Positions 49,301 to 58,076 of a DNA stretch of 64,000 nucleotides are shown piece after piece. The notes beneath the pieces were generated by a model that made no database searches, had not been told where the DNA came from, and saw only the letters and a program-made list of their open reading frames with translations. The stretch lies in assembly GCA_016872715.1 (NCBI GenBank), contig VGZD01000001.1, forward strand, positions 58,578 to 122,577, read 5' to 3'. The stretch comes from Planctomycetota bacterium. GTDB taxonomy: Bacteria; Planctomycetota; UBA1135; GCA-002686595. Position 1 is the stretch's first letter. Every line of letters begins with the position of its first letter. Both the position numbers and the translations under genes were made by a program.

Positions 49301-50355
49301 GTCACGCCGCGCAGGGGAAAGGCGCTGTACTGGCCGAGGTGCACGTCCGTCGGATCGATGAACTGATCGCGCAACGGCATCGCGCTGATCATCTTGCGAC
49401 CGAGGAGGGGGAACGACTTGCCCGCGTAGCTCATCTCGAAGTCCGAGAGCGCCGGACCGACGGCCTGACTCGCGAGCGCGGCCTTGTCGAGCAGCACGGC
49501 CGTCCACACGAGGTTGCCATTCGCGTCGAGCTCGAGCACGCGCGCACTGGGGTCGAGATCGCCCCAGATGTTCACGCCGTTGAACTTCTCCTGTGCGCGG
49601 CCGTCCCAGAAGCTGCGCACGTTGAAGATGGAGTTGATCACCGTGGGCGTGTTGCGCGGCTCGACACGGCCGACGTTGGATCCGTTCAGATTGAACGGCG
49701 GATCCTGCACGACGATGCCAGCCTCCTGACCCACACCCGGCGTGACACCCGTGGACAGGCGGTGCGGGATGCCCAGAGAAGACACGCGATCGTTGATGTC
49801 GCGCACCAGCGGCGAGTCGTGGTCGTTGGGATTCGCGCGCTCGGTGAACGGGAAGTCGCCCGACTTGAGTTCGTAGTTTACGCCACCGGCGCCCGCGGGC
49901 AACGGCTGGTAGACGCCGTCATGGCCGGGCGAGAGCTGGCTCTTGGCGCGCACGTCCGCACCCGCGTGCCAGTGGCACGAGGCACAGGCCGTCAAGCCGT
50001 CCGAGCCGACCTGCACGTCCCAAAACAGCGCCTTGCCGAGCCGCACGGCCGCGTCGAAGTCGGACACGAAGTCCATCAGGTTCGACGGGAGCGGCACGTC
50101 GGTGGAGCTCAGCGAGCCGGGGACCTTCGTCGACCGCGCCGTGGGGTTCGATGCGACGCCTCCGCCGACGCCACCACCGGCGTTCGCGGAGTTGCCCTGA
50201 TTGCCCGCTCCTACGTTGCGTTGCTGGGCGTCGGAGAGGGGAGCGACGAGGAGCGCGGCCGCGAGCAAGGCCGCGGCGCGGCGCAGACCGGGCTTCGATG
50301 CGACGTCGTGTAGGCGCTGGGCTTCGAGTCGTCGGTGGAGGGAGTCACGGAACAT
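46399..50355 (-). CDS. Di-haem cytochrome c peroxidase-like protein fused to a right-handed beta-helix
   Basis: A 1,318-residue secreted protein from the ATG at 50355, preceded by AAGGA about 12 bases upstream. Its signal peptide ends in PLSDAQ. Residues about 70-780 are a MauG/CcpA-type di-haem domain with haem motifs C124-A-S-C-H128 and C437-L-A-C-H441, the segment RNTPTVINSIFN, and GPYFHNGGAGTLEQVI. A spacer follows (KISDSEGAVRIYLTNRPTD region, beta-sandwich-like). From about 990 to the end lie parallel beta-helix repeats (AIDGGLILRNSAGQRAGGLF and similar). The fusion of an oxidising haem domain to a pectate-lyase-like solenoid suggests binding to, or oxidation at, an extracellular polymer. 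This is inference. Confidence 0.88.
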   Translation of the reverse strand: MFRDSLHRRLEAQRLHDVASKPGLRRAAALLAAALLVAPLSDAQQRNVGAGNQGNSANAGGGVGGGVASNPTARSTKVPGSLSSTDVPLPSNLMDFVSDFDAAVRLGKALFWDVQVGSDGLTACASCHWHAGADVRAKSQLSPGHDGVYQPLPAGAGGVNYELKSGDFPFTERANPNDHDSPLVRDINDRVSSLGIPHRLSTGVTPGVGQEAGIVVQDPPFNLNGSNVGRVEPRNTPTVINSIFNVRSFWDGRAQEKFNGVNIWGDLDPSARVLELDANGNLVWTAVLLDKAALASQAVGPALSDFEMSYAGKSFPLLGRKMISAMPLRDQFIDPTDVHLGQYSAFPLRGVTGTTTYADLIDAAFHDRWHDGTGNVGGFTQMEQNFSLYWGIAILCYESQLVSDQAPFDRYAAGDETAMTPEEKEGLKIFTSGGAACLACHSGSEFAGATWSQVEHEGLVEHMATVGSQAFDQLAFTTFPDFSRNVLSFDPRGGQIQILTPGGSVVAFGTVPGSIQNCVTEELEVNLQPGPAAPIIPGGDQLEIAFESAVTVESLGQRLPSGLCYVNLTVFMEWGNNPSLPAGLYPVLVNGTQIGALDMGTAAPDGIYDVGYYNLGVRPSYEDIGGGANGPFGPLSISKRLQAGDPTVAQWAPPGGVSGSEYAIVNGTFKTPSLRNVALTGPYFHNGGAGTLEQVIQFYSRGSDFAEVNAQDLDEDVDGVGSLRNKPAKQAALVAFLRDALLDPRVATRSGVFCTPSLPLKDGYDGNELFVVDNDLGEAVPTINELPQTGAAGGPAFRGFADMLAGGINVVHDPVVRVEEEVVHGCGPLAKISDSEGAVRIYLTNRPTDTVTIDISVSDSSEIEIEPSQLVFTRSDWFHPHAIKIKGVRDGEFDGTTTVTLVTSNAHSTDLRYDGLAVADVTIQVLDTTSVDNQLYVDVASSAAHPNGSIAAPYLRVNDALACAEEGAVIHVAPGTYHENVLVQGRDVTIDGWGATIDGGMAGPCVTVFGAATHGTVLRGLNLIHGGGQNSQAGALFVSDSTSVLVDGCVLSDSQGQQGGGIYVRNSSHLQVVDAVVERNVAQQQGGGVLIDGGSLSLTNSIVWDNSAHGDGGGVLVMNSAQLAIDGGLILRNSAGQRAGGLFVNGGSANIHNLSVSFNSANQQVGGMLVINSANLIARGLKVANNDVQNGGVGGLFVDGGVLDLVHATVATNSGTQLYLMNSMSISIVSSIVWGSGIGDAVASNLQSALPGSVNYSIVDWGGFESQTYLRADPLFVDAATGNHNVQSGSPAQDGGDVGSVDDDGSRADMGAHEIVGN

Positions 50356-50584
50356 GAGCGGGGGGTCCTTGAAGAGGGTTGGGAATCGCAACGGCCACCC
50401 CACGCATGCGCGAGAGGGTGCCATGCAACCGTATCCCCATGTCGCTCCTTGGGCGGCGCGGACCTGACAACAAAAAAAACCGCGCGCCGTCGCGTCTCTC
50501 GCGCGTGGAACTCCGTTCCGCCAACCGCAATTTCTTCCATGGCGCCGAGCACGGCACGAGCGCCGAGAGTCGCTTGCAAGCGCG

Positions 50585-50620
50585 GCGCCCTCGCGGATGC
50601 GCGTGCATCCGCGAGGGCGC
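50585..50620 (-). terminator. Perfect 16-bp-arm hairpin after the cellulose synthase gene
   Basis: The arms 50585-50600 and 50605-50620 are exactly complementary around a 4-base loop, 20 bp past the stop of the gene at 50642. A smaller palindrome (cgcttgcaagcg) adjoins it. No T-run is seen. Confidence 0.65.
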
Positions 50621-50641
50621 GTGGAACTCGGCCGTTGCGCG

Positions 50642-53600
50642 CTATTGGCGCAGCGCGCGGCGAGCGACTTCGCTCGAACGTTCCGGGATCAAGCCCGCGT
50701 AGAGCGCATCGGCACGGCGGTACTCGCCGAGCTCGTGCAGGGCGTCGGCCAGCGTGAGCCGCACGGCGCGATCCTCGGGGCGCAGCTCGAGCGCGCGCTC
50801 GAGGAACGGCACCGACTCCACGCTGTTGCGCGTCTTGCGCAGCGCCGTGCTCAGGCTCACGAGGAACTCCACGTCCGACGACTCACGCTCGGCCGCGCGC
50901 GCCGCGATGCGCCGCACGCTGTGCGCCGTGCGCTCGTCGGTGCCCGAGGCCCCGTTGACGGAGTCGAGATAGCCCTCGACCACCGGTTCGTCGCTCGAGC
51001 CCTCGTCGATGAGCTGTTGGAACGCGACCAGCGCGCCGTCCTTGTCGCCCGACCACAAGAGCGTTGTCGCGAGTCGCGCGCGCAGCTCGCTGTCCTTCGG
51101 GGCCGCGGCGAGCAGGGACTGGTAGTGGCGCACGGCGCCCTTGAAGTCGCGGTTCCACGTCAGGATCTCGGGCAGCAGCCGCGCGAGTTCCGCATCGCCG
51201 GGGGCGAGCTTCATCAGCATGCGGCAGTCCTTCTCCGCGGCGGAGAAGTTCTGACGGGCACAGTGAATGTGGATGATCTCCAGACGCGTGTCGCGGTCGA
51301 GCGGCAGGCCTTCGAGCGTCTTGAGCGCGTCCTCGTAGCGGCCGAGGCCCGAGAGCAAGCCGGCGTATTCGCGTCGCGCGTCGAGCGCCTCGGGATACGT
51401 CGGCAAGAGCCGCGCGTAGACCTCGCACGCCTCGAAGCGGCGATCGGCCGCGATCAGGTTGTGCGCGAAGAGCAACTCGGCCTCGAGCCTGACCTTGGGA
51501 TCGGCCCGGTGCAGGTCCAGCAGCTCGCGCAGGTTCGCCATCTCTTCGCGGGCGAGATCGTGCTCGCCGCAGGTCGAGTACGCGTAGCACAGCGACATGG
51601 ACATGTCGATCGAGTTGGGATCGAGCTCGACGAGCTTGCGGCACACGTTGGTGAGCTCGGGCCAGAGCTTGGCGCGCTCGAGGCTGTCCTTGAGGAGCAG
51701 CAGGCGGAAGCGATCGGCTTGTGGGCTCGAGATCGTCTCCTGATAGATGCGCATCAGCTCGGGCGTGTCGGAGCGCGCCAGCGTGTCCTTCAAGTGCGAG
51801 CGCAAGGCCATTTCATCCGCGTAGGTCGCGCGGAAGATGCCGTAGAAGATCGGCGCGATGGCGAGGGCCGCGAAGGAGGCCGCGAACACCGGCGCGAGCA
51901 CCGGGCGCTTGCGCAGCTTCGCGTCGAAGCTCAGCGCAGGCGCGATCGCGTCGCGCTCATTCTGCGAGATCAACGACTGCATCAAGCTGCGGCCCGAGCC
52001 CTCGAAGCGGCTGAACTGCAGCGCCGTCTCCCACAGGTCGTGGTTGCCCGCGAGCACCTGCTCGGAGCGCAGCACGCTCGCCTTGCCGCGAATCAGGCCC
52101 AGCGGCGAGGGCAGCTCGACGTCGAGCGTCTCGCCCGCTTCGCGTTGCGTCGGCAGGATGCAGCGCAGGCCGCCGGTGCACAGGTCGCGCGACACCGTGT
52201 GCATCGGCTTGGCGCTGCCTTCGGCCGATAGCACGACCGGCAGGATGAACTCGGGGCGGTCGCTCTCGCGCTTCGCGCCGCCGAACCAGCGCCGCGTCGG
52301 CTGCGCCGAGTCGCCGCGCTCGAACTCCGCGAACCACATCGGCACGGCGTATTCGTTGCACACGCGCATCAGCGCGTCGCGGTCGTGCACCTCGATCTCC
52401 GCGATCTCGATGCCGTAGCGCCAGCAGCGGGGCCCCGTCGCGCCGCCCACGTTGGTGCGCGATTCCGACGAGCGCAGCTTGCCGCGGAAACGCACCAGAT
52501 TGCCGTTGGCGTGCAGCTCGAAGCTGCCTTCGCTGGCGATCGGGATCTCGTCGTAGGCCAGCAGGCCAAAGCCCTGCTCGGTGAGGTCGGTCGTGACTCC
52601 CAGGCCCGAGCGGCGCGCGCCCTCGGCGTCGAGCCACTCGTAGCGCATCGGCAGGTTGATCAGGTGTCGGTAGTTGAAGCGGCGGCTCGCCGGCGTCATC
52701 GCGCGGCGCACGTAGTCGAGCGCGATCTTCATGTGGAACAGCACCAGACCGCTGGAGATGCCCAAGCCCAGATAGTCGATCGAGTCCTTGAAGAACAGCT
52801 GCATCGACCAGCCCCAGCCCAGCGCCACGACGCTCAGAGCGATCAGCACCAACTGCGGGCCGACGAGCGGGAGCATGCTCGCCTTCTGGCGACCGCGCTT
52901 GGCGGTCACGACGAACTTGGACTTCTTGCGGCCGAACACGGCGCGCCACAGGCTGCGCGTCTGCGTCCAGAAGCTCGCCATGCTGAAGAACTCGACGTTG
53001 CCCATCGAGGCGCGGCCATCGGTGACGGCGCGCATCGTGTAGACGATCGAGAGCATGTAGGCGGTGAAGATCACGCCCATGGTCCAAGTGAATTCGCGCA
53101 CCGGCGCGACGCCCGTGAACAGCATCAGGATCGGCGTGGCGTAGATCGCCATCTTGGGCAGACCGCCGGCCCAGTGGATGATCGAGGCGAGGTACGACAG
53201 GCGCTGCGTGAGCGTGAGGCCCGGCATCGTCAGCGGGTTGTCGTAGGCGAGGATCGACAGGTTGCCCTCACCCCAGCGCAGACGCTGGCTGTGGAAGGTG
53301 CTGACGTCGCTCGCGCCCTGACCGGCGATCATGCGCTCGGACACGTAGAGCGATTTCCAGCCGCGCGACGCGATGCGTATGCCGGTGTGCATGTCTTCCG
53401 TGATGGTCTGGACGGCGATGTAGCCGACCTCGGCCAGCGCTTGGCGGCGGAACATGGCCGCCGAACCGGCGAAGATCACCGAGTTGAGGCGGTTCTTGCC
53501 GGGTTGCAGCACCTTGTAGAAGAGCTGCCCTTCGTCCCAGAAGCGCCGCTTCACGTAGTCGACCACGCCTTGGAACGTGTCGAAGTTGTAGAAGGCGTGC

Positions 53601-54169
53601 GGCGTCTGGACCATCGCCAGGCTCTCGTCGCGGAAGTAGCCGATCAGGCGCGTGATGAAGTGCCGCGAGGGGACGTGGTCCGCGTCGAAGATGATCAGGA
53701 ACTCGCCGTCGGTCTTCTCGAGGGCGTTGTTGAGGTTGCCGGCCTTGGCGTGGAGGTTGTTGTCGCGCGTGACGTAGTGGACGCCGAGCTCGTCGGCGAG
53801 CGCCTTGACTTCCGCGCGCTTGCCGTCGTCGAGGACGTACGTGCGGTGCGGGTAGTCCATCGCGAGGCACGCCTGCAACGTGCCGCGCAGCATCTGCACG
53901 TCCTCGTTGTAGGTGGGGACGAACACGTCCACCGTGCGGCCCTCCAAGATCGGCTGCTGGGGCGGCTCTTCGAGCTCCCACACCTGCAGGAAGAACAGCG
54001 CCATCGAGAAGCAGCCCCACAGTTCCGCGGCGTAGAGGATCGTGGAGGCCGCGATCGCGTAGGGGCTTTCGAGGTTCAGCGTGAACAGCGCTCGATACAC
54101 GAGGTACGTGAGCGTGATCGCGAGGGTGAGCAGCATCAGCGGCTGCCGGAGGCGGTTCTTGGTGGTCAC
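50642..54169 (-). CDS. bcsA: Cellulose synthase-like catalytic subunit with PilZ-like region and C-terminal TPR domain
   Basis: A 1,175-residue membrane protein from the GTG at 54169. N-terminal transmembrane helices precede a GT2 domain with VFVPTYNED, VLDDGKR, FDADHVPS, the TED motif in TITEDMHTG, and QRLRW at 295-299, all as in BcsA. Further helices follow. At about 500-620 lies a region like a PilZ domain (RFNYRHLINLPMRYEW), which in BcsA binds c-di-GMP. The extra C-terminal part is unusual: a transmembrane segment (FAASFAALAIAPIFYG) near 780 and about 375 residues of TPR-like helices. It should polymerise a beta-glucan from UDP-sugar across the inner membrane. No BcsB is seen. Confidence 0.9.
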   Translation of the reverse strand: MTTKNRLRQPLMLLTLAITLTYLVYRALFTLNLESPYAIAASTILYAAELWGCFSMALFFLQVWELEEPPQQPILEGRTVDVFVPTYNEDVQMLRGTLQACLAMDYPHRTYVLDDGKRAEVKALADELGVHYVTRDNNLHAKAGNLNNALEKTDGEFLIIFDADHVPSRHFITRLIGYFRDESLAMVQTPHAFYNFDTFQGVVDYVKRRFWDEGQLFYKVLQPGKNRLNSVIFAGSAAMFRRQALAEVGYIAVQTITEDMHTGIRIASRGWKSLYVSERMIAGQGASDVSTFHSQRLRWGEGNLSILAYDNPLTMPGLTLTQRLSYLASIIHWAGGLPKMAIYATPILMLFTGVAPVREFTWTMGVIFTAYMLSIVYTMRAVTDGRASMGNVEFFSMASFWTQTRSLWRAVFGRKKSKFVVTAKRGRQKASMLPLVGPQLVLIALSVVALGWGWSMQLFFKDSIDYLGLGISSGLVLFHMKIALDYVRRAMTPASRRFNYRHLINLPMRYEWLDAEGARRSGLGVTTDLTEQGFGLLAYDEIPIASEGSFELHANGNLVRFRGKLRSSESRTNVGGATGPRCWRYGIEIAEIEVHDRDALMRVCNEYAVPMWFAEFERGDSAQPTRRWFGGAKRESDRPEFILPVVLSAEGSAKPMHTVSRDLCTGGLRCILPTQREAGETLDVELPSPLGLIRGKASVLRSEQVLAGNHDLWETALQFSRFEGSGRSLMQSLISQNERDAIAPALSFDAKLRKRPVLAPVFAASFAALAIAPIFYGIFRATYADEMALRSHLKDTLARSDTPELMRIYQETISSPQADRFRLLLLKDSLERAKLWPELTNVCRKLVELDPNSIDMSMSLCYAYSTCGEHDLAREEMANLRELLDLHRADPKVRLEAELLFAHNLIAADRRFEACEVYARLLPTYPEALDARREYAGLLSGLGRYEDALKTLEGLPLDRDTRLEIIHIHCARQNFSAAEKDCRMLMKLAPGDAELARLLPEILTWNRDFKGAVRHYQSLLAAAPKDSELRARLATTLLWSGDKDGALVAFQQLIDEGSSDEPVVEGYLDSVNGASGTDERTAHSVRRIAARAAERESSDVEFLVSLSTALRKTRNSVESVPFLERALELRPEDRAVRLTLADALHELGEYRRADALYAGLIPERSSEVARRALRQ

Positions 54170-54480
54170 GAGGTGTAGATGTTTCCGCGAGAATCCCCTT
54201 GTGCAGGCGGCTCGCGGGGGTGAGCTGGCCTACGGGGAGGGTCCTTCCGTCGACCAAAGCATCCCCCCTGATCGAGGCGCGTGTCGGGAACTGCTGTGAA
54301 CTCGTGCGAGTTCCGCCCTGCTCTGGAAAGGGCTGCCGGAAGCTCTTTCCGGTGGCGCGGACGAGCGGTGGGCCGCGCCGAGGTTCAAGTCCGGCGGCCA
54401 CGCGGTCGATCCACGGAGGTCATCCCCGTTTCTCGCGAGGCGGTCTACCCCCCCCGAGACCCGACTTCTCGGAGCCCACG
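54170..54480. promoter_or_regulatory. Divergent regulatory region of the cellulose-like locus
   Basis: This 311-bp gap lies between the divergent synthase and TPR-barrel genes and must carry both promoters. It contains two short palindromes: gaactcgtgcgagttc (54298-54313) and ccggaagctctttccgg (54336-54352), possible operators. No c-di-GMP riboswitch or clear -35/-10 pair was recognised. A GGAG stands 11 bases before the ATG at 54481. Confidence 0.5.
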
Positions 54481-57400
54481 ATGTCCACGATCGTTCCCCA
54501 CCGAACCAAGCCTGACCGCGCGTTCCTGTGCGCGATGGCGCTACTGTGTCTGGCGAGCGCCTGCCAGCAGGACGCCGACAGCGGCTCGACTCCGCCGCCG
54601 CCCGCCTACGCCGGCAACTGGACGCGTCCGCGGCCGTCGCTCGAAGGCCCTGACGCGGGGCTCGGTCCGCAGGACTCCTTCGATGACCTGAACCTCCCCT
54701 CGGCGCGCGCCGTCCCTGCGCCGGACGACTCCGACCGCGCGCGAGCGGTCCCACATTCGGGAGGCGCCACCGCACCGACCTCGGCCGCGCTCACCGCGCC
54801 GACCGCACCGACCGCACCGACCGCGACGCCCGCCGCGCCGCTCGCCGCCCCCAGCGAGCCCCAAGCGAGCGCGCCGTCCTTCGATCTGGAGCGCGACATC
54901 CTGCTGCGCTCGGCCCGCAACTCGCTCAAGCTCGATCGCCGCGTCGAGGCGATGGACCAGTACGAGCGCATCCTGCAGATCTACCCCGCCGACCGGGAAT
55001 CTCTTTCCGAGTACGCGGGACTGTTGCTCGCCCAGGACCGCATCGACGAAGCGCGCGCCCACTATCTCAAGCTCGTCCAGCTCGCACCTGGCGATCTGGA
55101 CGCGCGAGGCAAGCTGGCCACCTGCTGGATCGTCGGCGGCAGCTACACGGAAGCCGCCGCGCAGCTCGAATACGTGCTCCGCCGCACTCCGAAGGACTCG
55201 GAAATCGCCGCGCTGCTCGCGCGCGCGCGCGCCTGGGCCCGCGACTACGAAGGCGCTCTCACGGTCTACCGCCAGTACCTGCAATCGCTCGACACTTCGC
55301 TCGAGTCCACGCGCCGCCTCGTCGCGCCCGTGCTGCTCGACATGCAGCAGCCGCTCGACGCCCTGCCGCTGATCCAGACGCTCTCCGACGAATTTCCCAG
55401 CGAAGTCGAGTGGTCGCTGCTGCTCGTGCGCTGCCAAGCGCAGTTGGGCGACGCGGTCGAAGCCTCGCGCATCGCCGACGGTCTGGCCGAGATCGAGCCT
55501 TCGAACTTCGACAAGCGGCTCGAGGTCTCCGACCAGTTGGTCACGATCGGGCACCTCAAGGCGGCGCGCACGCTCTACGATCAGGTGCTCGCCATCGACC
55601 CCTTGAACGAGCGCGCGAGGCTCGGCCTCGCCGAGATCGCTCTGGAGGGCTACCAGTCCGGTCCCGCGCTGCGCACGCTCGCCGAGCTCGGCAAGACGAT
55701 GTCCGACAGCCGCACCTACCAGCGCGTGCTCGCGCGCTACCACGGCATGGTGGGCGAGTACGGCGTCGCGTCGACCTACTGGGAGCAGATCCTGCGCCGC
55801 AATCCGGTCGATCACGACTCCCGCATCGCCTACGCGGAGATGCTGCGTCAGGCCGGCGAGCTCGAGCGCGCGGTCGCGCAGCTCGACCGGGTGCCCGAGA
55901 ACGCTCCGGCCAGCGTGCGCGCGCGCATCGGACTGGCGCGCGTGCTGCAGGATCAGGCGCGCTTCGAGGAAGCCGTCACGCTGTGCCAGTCCCTGTCCGG
56001 GAATGCGCGCCCCGAGGCCGAGGTGCTGATCCTGCTGTGCCGCAACCTGCAGAAGATCGGCAACAGCGAGCAGGCCGAGCGCCTGTGCCGCAGCTGGCTG
56101 TCCGGCGCGACCGGCGACCAGATGGCGGCGATTCAGGTCCGCATCGCGCTCGGTCGGGCCCTGTTCGACCGCGACCGGCCGCTCGAGGCCGTGCGCGAGT
56201 TCCACGAGGCCATGAAGCATCCCTCGGGCCGCACGCCGGAGGCCGCCTACTGGCTCGGACGCTCGTATGAGATGGTCGGCCGCGCCGAGCGCGCCAAGGT
56301 CGCCATGACCGCGGCGCCGACGCGCCAGCTCGGCGACGACGTGCGCGCGTGGATCGAGCTGGGCGAGATCGGGCTCGGCGAAGGCGACTGGAAGGGCGCC
56401 AGCGAGGCCTTCCAACATGTCCTGCGCTACGACCCCGACAACGTCGTCGCCATGGTGCGCCTCGCCGAGGCGCAGAACATCGCGCAGTCCAACGGCGAGC
56501 GCGTCGATCCGCGAGGGACCTTGACGCGCGTGTTGGCCATCTCGGAGGGCAACTCGCGCGCGCGCCTCGCGCTCGCGCGACACTTCGCCCTCGGCCGCGA
56601 CTACGAAGCCGCTCGCGCGCAGTACAAGCTCCTGATGGCGGCCGATCCCTCGAGCGTGCTCGCGCGCCGTGAGTATGCGCGGGCCATGTACTGGGATCAC
56701 CACTACGAAGAGGCCTTCGAGGCCTACGATCAGGTGATCACTGCCGAGCTCGGCGGCCTGACCCCGATCGATGGAATCGGCGAGTCCTCGACGGACGCGA
56801 GCAGCAACTCCGGGCTGGACTACGAAGCGGCGCTGGTCGTGGCGACCAATGTCGCCAACGAGAAGCAGGCCAAGGAGCTCAAGGACTTCCGTCCGCGCAA
56901 GGCCGAGGACGAGTATCGCGACCTGATCGCAGCGGAGCCGGGCAACTTCGAAGCCCGCTTCGACCTCGCCCAGCTCTTCCACGTGCGCGGCAAGACCGCC
57001 GACGCCATCGAGCAATACGAGCGGATCATCCAGCTGAGCCCCCTGCACCGCGAGGCGCCGATCGCGCTCGCCGGCGCGCTCACTTCGCGAAATCCGCGGC
57101 TGCTCTCCAAGTTGCACTACGAGGATGCCCGCGGTCGCGAAGGTCTCTACAACATGATGACTACCGACTATGCGGTGCGCTACGAGCACCCGATCGGGGA
57201 CGCGGACGAGTACGTCGGCGGCGGCTACGGCTGGCGGCGACTCGATCCGAAGGAGGGCGGCGCTCCGCTGCTCGGCAACGTGCTGTACATGAGCGGACGC
57301 AAGAGGCTCGGCGACAACACGGCGATCTACGCTGACCTGCAGCTCCCGACCTGGGACGAGTCCGATCGTCTCTCCGAGCGGCTCAACTACTCGGTCGGCC

Positions 57401-58011
57401 TGACGCACGAGAACTACTCGGGGCTGCGCGTCGGCGCTCGCATGTTCGACGAGTACGTCGCCGACAACTGGAAGACGCTCGCGACCGACCTGCACCGTAC
57501 CGGCTTCCGCGTGGAGCTCGGCTACAAGGCCAGCCGCGCGCTCGACTACGGCCTGAGCGCCGCGCTCGCGGACTACTCCGACGCGAACACGCGCTACGAA
57601 GTCAACGCCTACGGTTCGTACCTGCTCTCGTTCGCGCCGCGCCAGTTGCAGTTGCTCGCCAAGGCCGACCTGACGGGCTTCGATCAGGGCAATCCCGATG
57701 GTCCGGTGGTCGACATCAACTCGATTCCCCACCCCTACTTCGCGCCGAGCGGCTACGTGCTGTTCTCGGGCATCGCCGAGTGGAAGCACTGGCTGAACGA
57801 GGACTACTTCATCGGAGCCAACGACTTCTGGTACTCGCTCGGCCTGCGCGCCGCGGTGGACGACCAGTCGGAGACCTTCCAAGAGTTCTGGCTCGGCGTG
57901 CACTACGACTTCACGCGCTGGGCGCGGCTCGAGGTGCGCACGCAGGCCTTGTCGTCGTCGGTGCTCGACACGAGCACGACGACCGCGCTCTTCCACCTGC
58001 ACTGGCCCTGA
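54481..58011 (+). CDS. TPR lipoprotein with C-terminal outer-membrane beta-barrel, BcsC-like
   Basis: A 1,176-residue protein from the ATG at 54481, the first start that gives a signal peptide. The lipobox LASAC puts the lipidated Cys at 28. A Thr/Ala/Pro-rich linker (about 100-130) follows. Then come some twenty TPR-like helical pairs to about residue 870 (RRVEAMDQYERILQIYP, ARAHYLKLVQLAPGDLDARG). The last 290 residues alternate polar and aromatic residues as in a beta-barrel and end in LFHLHWP. This is the layout of BcsC and PgaA exporters, which guide the polymer through the periplasm and out. It is divergent from the synthase gene. A lipid anchor is not typical of BcsC. Confidence 0.82.
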   Translation: MSTIVPHRTKPDRAFLCAMALLCLASACQQDADSGSTPPPPAYAGNWTRPRPSLEGPDAGLGPQDSFDDLNLPSARAVPAPDDSDRARAVPHSGGATAPTSAALTAPTAPTAPTATPAAPLAAPSEPQASAPSFDLERDILLRSARNSLKLDRRVEAMDQYERILQIYPADRESLSEYAGLLLAQDRIDEARAHYLKLVQLAPGDLDARGKLATCWIVGGSYTEAAAQLEYVLRRTPKDSEIAALLARARAWARDYEGALTVYRQYLQSLDTSLESTRRLVAPVLLDMQQPLDALPLIQTLSDEFPSEVEWSLLLVRCQAQLGDAVEASRIADGLAEIEPSNFDKRLEVSDQLVTIGHLKAARTLYDQVLAIDPLNERARLGLAEIALEGYQSGPALRTLAELGKTMSDSRTYQRVLARYHGMVGEYGVASTYWEQILRRNPVDHDSRIAYAEMLRQAGELERAVAQLDRVPENAPASVRARIGLARVLQDQARFEEAVTLCQSLSGNARPEAEVLILLCRNLQKIGNSEQAERLCRSWLSGATGDQMAAIQVRIALGRALFDRDRPLEAVREFHEAMKHPSGRTPEAAYWLGRSYEMVGRAERAKVAMTAAPTRQLGDDVRAWIELGEIGLGEGDWKGASEAFQHVLRYDPDNVVAMVRLAEAQNIAQSNGERVDPRGTLTRVLAISEGNSRARLALARHFALGRDYEAARAQYKLLMAADPSSVLARREYARAMYWDHHYEEAFEAYDQVITAELGGLTPIDGIGESSTDASSNSGLDYEAALVVATNVANEKQAKELKDFRPRKAEDEYRDLIAAEPGNFEARFDLAQLFHVRGKTADAIEQYERIIQLSPLHREAPIALAGALTSRNPRLLSKLHYEDARGREGLYNMMTTDYAVRYEHPIGDADEYVGGGYGWRRLDPKEGGAPLLGNVLYMSGRKRLGDNTAIYADLQLPTWDESDRLSERLNYSVGLTHENYSGLRVGARMFDEYVADNWKTLATDLHRTGFRVELGYKASRALDYGLSAALADYSDANTRYEVNAYGSYLLSFAPRQLQLLAKADLTGFDQGNPDGPVVDINSIPHPYFAPSGYVLFSGIAEWKHWLNEDYFIGANDFWYSLGLRAAVDDQSETFQEFWLGVHYDFTRWARLEVRTQALSSSVLDTSTTTALFHLHWP

Positions 58012-58076
58012 TCCCTCCCTTGACGGCAGGGGCTTGCAAGCCGGGGGGGCGATGTGCCGAGATGGAGGAGTGACGC

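Noticed and set aside
54170..54480. c-di-GMP riboswitch controlling the cellulose-type genes
   Set aside because: No conserved GEMM core was recognised in either direction. Only short palindromes are seen.
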